Assembly (NCBI GenBank): GCA_003173915.1
Contig: PPGL01000093.1
Span: forward strand, 1 to 6,956
From: Candidatus Levyibacteriota bacterium
GTDB taxonomy: Bacteria > Patescibacteria > Microgenomatia > Levybacterales > UBA12049
DNA: 6,956 nucleotides
Direction: 5' to 3'
Of the stretch, positions 4,887-6,956 are shown one piece after another. The position numbers were made by a program, and so were the translations under genes. The notes beneath the pieces are model-generated. The model did not search any database. It was given only the letters and a program-made list of their open reading frames with translations, and had not been told where the DNA came from. Numbering within the stretch: the stretch's first letter is position 1; each line of letters opens with the position of its first letter.

Positions 4887-5711
4887 ATGTTTAGAGACCT
4901 TATAACAACTGCTGATACACACTTTTTTGGGCCTGTAAGTAGGTTCAGACATAGAGGTAATCGCATGGATCAAATCTTAAAAGAGGTTCAGACAACTTCA
5001 CCAAGACTTGTTGTGTGCGCTGGTGATATATTCGATAAAAACATTCCATCAGAGGCTATTCCAGGTGCTGTAAAAAAACTTGTCAAGATGGGCAATATGA
5101 CAATTTGGATAGACGGAAATCATGAAGAGCGACACCTAGATAAGCAGGCTATGTTGCACCAGCATTTGCGAGAGAACAATGTAAAAATTCTTGATGAAAA
5201 CAACCCAATGGAAGTCCTGGATCTGGGAGAAGGACGAAGGATTGGTATTATCGGAGTTCCAGGAACAATTCCACATGACATGTATAAACAAACGCCCAAA
5301 GGTCCGGCGAGAACGCAAATGATTCAAGAGTACACAAGAGAACATTACGTCGAACCAGTGAGAAAGTCTATAGAAAAAGCAAAAGAAGAAGGATTTCCTG
5401 TATATGTATTTATTCATGTTCCAATAACTGGAGAAAGCTACGGGAGAAGGCACAAACAAAAACCGGCACCGGAAATGACAGAAGAACTTATGAAAGTTTT
5501 GGACCCAAGTATCGTTATTGCGGTAATTCATGGACATTTACACGAAGTTCCATTTGGCAAAGTAAAAATGGTAGCTACAGAAGCAGGTCTTCTTGTTGTT
5601 AATGCTGCGTACGATATGCTTGGAAAATTGTTAAAACTTCCGCTTATATCTTCTTTTGGAGAGATAGCAAAAGCACGACAACAGATTGAAGATGAGATTT
5701 TTCAAAATTAA
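4887..5711 (+). CDS. Calcineurin-like metallophosphatase
   Basis: A 274-residue cytoplasmic metallophosphoesterase with the complete two-metal active site: D10-T-H12 (DxH) in the first strand; G46-D47 with D50 (GDxxD); G77-N78-H79-E80 (GNHE); H177 in FIHVP; and G216-H217-x-H219 (GHxH). The family hydrolyses phosphomonoesters or phosphodiesters, including cyclic nucleotides, nucleotides and DNA ends; the substrate cannot be told here. Between GNHE and H177 lies a charged helical stretch (about 134-170), and after GHxH a helical tail (about 241-274). The ATG at 4887 places the DxH motif at residue 10, as usual; a TTG 13 codons earlier falls in the promoter. There is no Shine-Dalgarno. The NDT-like gene begins 5 bases after its stop, so the two are very likely cotranscribed, which hints at a nucleotide-related substrate. 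Confidence 0.92.
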   Translation: MFRDLITTADTHFFGPVSRFRHRGNRMDQILKEVQTTSPRLVVCAGDIFDKNIPSEAIPGAVKKLVKMGNMTIWIDGNHEERHLDKQAMLHQHLRENNVKILDENNPMEVLDLGEGRRIGIIGVPGTIPHDMYKQTPKGPARTQMIQEYTREHYVEPVRKSIEKAKEEGFPVYVFIHVPITGESYGRRHKQKPAPEMTEELMKVLDPSIVIAVIHGHLHEVPFGKVKMVATEAGLLVVNAAYDMLGKLLKLPLISSFGEIAKARQQIEDEIFQN

Positions 5712-5716
5712 TACAT

Positions 5717-6286
5717 ATGAAAATTGGCTTTCTTACATCTCACAGGGGACAAAAACAGTTTGAAAAAGAACACAGAAAAATCATTGAAGTTCTGGAAAAG
5801 AAAGGTCATGAAGTGTTACATAGCATGGATATGTCTATTGAAAAACTTTTGTCTATTTCGTATATGGAACGGGAAAAAGTATTTATCCAATTTTATGAAA
5901 GCTTAGAAGAATGCGAGCTAATTTTTGCAGAATGTTCATTACAAAGTACACAAGTTGGATTTGGGCTTGCTCATTTACGGGCAAAAGGGAAACCTATTGT
6001 ACTACTCTCGTTAAAAGGCGCTGATCCTACCCTTACTCCAACAAAAGAAGAAGTATATTCAAATGTACAAAATATGATGGTGTATGAATATACATATGAG
6101 ACTATTAGGACAGTTATTGATAATGCCTTCACCTATATGGAACCTCATTTAGATAAACGCTTTACTATTATTTTCCCTGCTCATTTACTAGCAAAAGTGG
6201 AAGAAATTACAAAAAGGAAAAAAATTCCAAAATCTGTATATATTAGACAACTTATAGAAAAAACACTAAAAGAAGACGCTTCGTAA
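5717..6286 (+). CDS. Nucleoside 2-deoxyribosyltransferase-like protein with C-terminal ribbon-helix-helix
   Basis: A 189-residue protein in two parts. Residues 1-about 140 look like a nucleoside 2-deoxyribosyltransferase/SLOG-type Rossmann domain: MKIGFLTSHRG at the N-terminus, then the hallmark segment LIFAECSLQSTQVGFGLAHL (68-87) and GKPIVLLS (91-98). E72 occupies the place of the catalytic nucleophile Glu; the Asp normally five residues before it is E67. Family enzymes cleave or transfer the N-glycosidic bond of (deoxy)nucleosides or nucleotides. Residues about 147-187 match a ribbon-helix-helix fold: strand RFTIIFP, helix AHLLAKVEEITKRK, turn KIPK, then SVYIRQLIEKTL. RHH domains dimerise and usually bind DNA. 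The protein may therefore be an enzyme that also binds DNA, or the segment may serve only as a dimer module. It lies 5 bases after the metallophosphatase without a clear Shine-Dalgarno, suggesting translational coupling. Confidence 0.82.
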   Translation: MKIGFLTSHRGQKQFEKEHRKIIEVLEKKGHEVLHSMDMSIEKLLSISYMEREKVFIQFYESLEECELIFAECSLQSTQVGFGLAHLRAKGKPIVLLSLKGADPTLTPTKEEVYSNVQNMMVYEYTYETIRTVIDNAFTYMEPHLDKRFTIIFPAHLLAKVEEITKRKKIPKSVYIRQLIEKTLKEDAS

Positions 6287-6302
6287 ATCTCCAATACCTT
6301 GC

Positions 6303-6319
6303 TTCGCATCTGTTGCGAA
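6303..6319 (+). terminator. Short hairpin after the NDT-like gene
   Basis: TTCGCA (6303-6308) and TGCGAA (6314-6319) enclose a 5-base loop, 17 bases after the stop codon. The following TTGCTTGCT is only a weak T-rich stretch and overlaps the -35 of the next promoter. It is a possible weak terminator or an operator-like palindrome next to that promoter. Confidence 0.35.
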
Positions 6320-6348
6320 TTGCTTGCTAACAGCCTGATTTCTATACT
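6320..6348 (+). promoter_or_regulatory. Promoter of the 116-residue gene
   Basis: TTGCTT (6320-6325), exactly 17 bases, then TATACT (6343-6348). Both hexamers are good and the spacing is ideal. Transcription would start near 6355, giving a 20-nt leader that contains the Shine-Dalgarno. Confidence 0.72.
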
Positions 6349-6359
6349 TCACTTCTGAA

Positions 6360-6369
6360 AAGGAGGTGA
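6360..6369 (+). promoter_or_regulatory. Very strong Shine-Dalgarno
   Basis: AAGGAGGTGA is complementary to ten bases of the common 16S 3' end, with the GGAGG core 8 bases before the ATG at 6375. It rules out the in-frame GTG at 6366, which lies inside this site. Confidence 0.88.
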
Positions 6370-6374
6370 GATAT

Positions 6375-6725
6375 ATGCCTTACATTGGAGAAAGAAGAGA
6401 AGCCGTTATGCGTTTTCCAAAAGGAACACAAGTACTTTTCCCTGCATTGCAACAAGAGCAGCAAGTAGTTGTTGCTCGCAGAAAAACGCAACAATTACCA
6501 CTTGCATTTGGAGGATTTCGCATTTTGTATGCATCGGATGAATCAAGCAAAAATACAGAGTATTATCATTGGCTTGGACAAAATCCAAGTGCTGCATACG
6601 AAGAAGGGAAACGCCAGGGAATTGCTAATGGCATGTCTCCAGAAGACTTAGCAATCCATTTTGAGAATACAGCACTTACTCGTGAAGCCTTAGAAAGATA
6701 CAAACAAGAAAGAGAAAATAAGTAA
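6375..6725 (+). CDS. Unrecognised small soluble protein, strong expression signals
   Basis: A 116-residue protein I do not recognise. It has no membrane helix, signal peptide or Cys. Residues 1-52 look beta-prone and basic, with RFPKGTQVLFPALQQEQQ (13-30) and LPLAFGGFRILYA (41-53). Residues 54-116 are polar and helical, including EYYHWLGQNPSAAYEEGKRQ (62-81) and a charged C-terminal helix (about 88-115, REALERYKQERENK). It could bind a nucleic acid or a partner protein, but nothing visible proves this. The gene is self-contained: good promoter, near-ideal Shine-Dalgarno, and a strong intrinsic terminator 11 bases past the stop. This suggests a separately and probably highly expressed product, unlike the Shine-Dalgarno-less genes around it. 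The start is set by the Shine-Dalgarno position. Confidence 0.85.
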   Translation: MPYIGERREAVMRFPKGTQVLFPALQQEQQVVVARRKTQQLPLAFGGFRILYASDESSKNTEYYHWLGQNPSAAYEEGKRQGIANGMSPEDLAIHFENTALTREALERYKQERENK

Positions 6726-6735
6726 GCGCAGAAAT

Positions 6736-6770
6736 AAAATACGAGGCATTTTTCCGCCTCGTATTTTTTT
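6736..6770 (+). terminator. Strong intrinsic terminator
   Basis: AATACGAGGC pairs with GCCTCGTATT around an 8-base loop (6748-6755), with extra A-T pairs at the base and a run of seven T at 6764-6770. The arms give 8 firm base pairs plus up to four A-T pairs. The A-run on the left side makes it potentially bidirectional, although no minus-strand gene faces it in the window. Confidence 0.93.
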
Positions 6771-6795
6771 ATATCAGATGCGCATCGGTTACGCA

Positions 6796-6824
6796 TTGAA
6801 GGAATAGGAAAAGAGACGTACACT
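6796..6824 (+). promoter_or_regulatory. Candidate promoter of the gene at the right edge
   Basis: TTGAAG (6796-6801), 17 bases, then TACACT (6819-6824). Each hexamer matches consensus at four of six positions, with ideal spacing. A start near 6831 gives a leader of about 10 nt with no Shine-Dalgarno. Confidence 0.45.
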
Positions 6825-6840
6825 CGGAAACAATAAAATT

Positions 6841-6956
6841 ATGGGATTATTAGAGAAATCAAAAGAAGGAAGATTTGGAGGCAGACCACCTCGACTTGAG
6901 TTTCCTCTCGGATATGACAAAGTCGCTGCAACGATGCTCGGTGAAGATTTGCCAAA
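6841..6956 (+). CDS. Unrecognised gene, 3' end outside the window
   Basis: An ATG at 6841 opens a frame of 38 codons that continues past the right edge. The visible start is MGLLEKSKEGRFGGRPPRLE followed by a short hydrophobic and acidic segment ending near GEDLP. It is soluble in character, with basic and proline-rich RPPR near residue 15. I do not recognise a family. Support for a real gene: the position after a strong terminator, a plausible -35/-10 pair upstream, and a normal-looking amino-acid composition. No Shine-Dalgarno precedes it (only GGAAA at 6826-6830), consistent with most other starts here. Confidence 0.55.
   Translation, partial: MGLLEKSKEGRFGGRPPRLEFPLGYDKVAATMLGEDLP

Noticed and set aside
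5136..5537. Minus-strand open frame of 133 codons
   Set aside because: It is opposite the metallophosphatase, whose active-site motifs prove the plus-strand frame; the composition is Cys/Phe-rich and unlike a real protein.
6366..6374. GTG-initiated extension of the 116-residue protein
   Set aside because: The GTG is part of AAGGAGGTGA, the ribosome binding site for the ATG at 6375.
330..6725. Alternative genetic code (TGA as Gly or Trp)
   Set aside because: TGA ends two genes in sensible places (969-971, with a tandem TAA, and 3539-3541), and Trp is encoded by TGG throughout.

Overview
The window is AT-rich and gene-dense. It looks like a bacterial chromosome segment from the Candidate Phyla Radiation (Patescibacteria). 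This is an inference from several signs: small single-domain proteins; a DUF378 mini membrane protein; scattered palindromic intergenic repeats of the GTCATTCC/GGAATGAC kind, which I recall from draft genomes of this radiation; and unnamed membrane proteins. TGA is used as a stop (end of the first and fourth plus-strand genes), so the TGA=Gly code of Gracilibacteria/SR1 does not apply. No gene here fixes the taxonomy.

Layout, left to right. Bases 1-88 hold nothing I can name. A tRNA-Gln(UUG) lies on the minus strand (89-159), with a hairpin-containing leader and an extended -10. A divergent promoter region then leads to an unnamed polytopic membrane protein (330-971, +) and a DUF378 protein (1059-1268, +). 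An MFS drug-efflux-type transporter runs on the minus strand (1325-2533). The 363-base gap at 2534-2896 carries a cluster of palindromic dispersed repeats. Next come a membrane-anchored FecR-like protein (2897-3541, +) and a membrane-anchored GH18-fold protein (3535-4701, -), which overlap tail to tail by 7 bases. A divergent AT-rich region (4702-4886) precedes a two-gene unit: a calcineurin-like metallophosphatase (4887-5711, +) and, 5 bases later, a nucleoside 2-deoxyribosyltransferase-like protein with a C-terminal ribbon-helix-helix segment (5717-6286, +). A small unrecognised gene (6375-6725, +) has its own promoter, strong Shine-Dalgarno and strong terminator. A further unrecognised gene starts at 6841 and runs off the right edge.

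Functional reading. The middle of the window is about the cell envelope (transporter, FecR-like sensor or scaffold, GH18 wall or glycan protein). The right half holds a probable nucleotide-metabolism or signalling operon whose second product may bind DNA. The most unusual general feature is how genes start. Five starts have no Shine-Dalgarno, and four of them have a -10 box only 7-8 bases before the start codon, which predicts leaderless mRNAs. Two genes (DUF378 and the 116-residue protein) instead have almost full anti-SD complementarity. The best candidate for something little described is the metallophosphatase / NDT-RHH pair.
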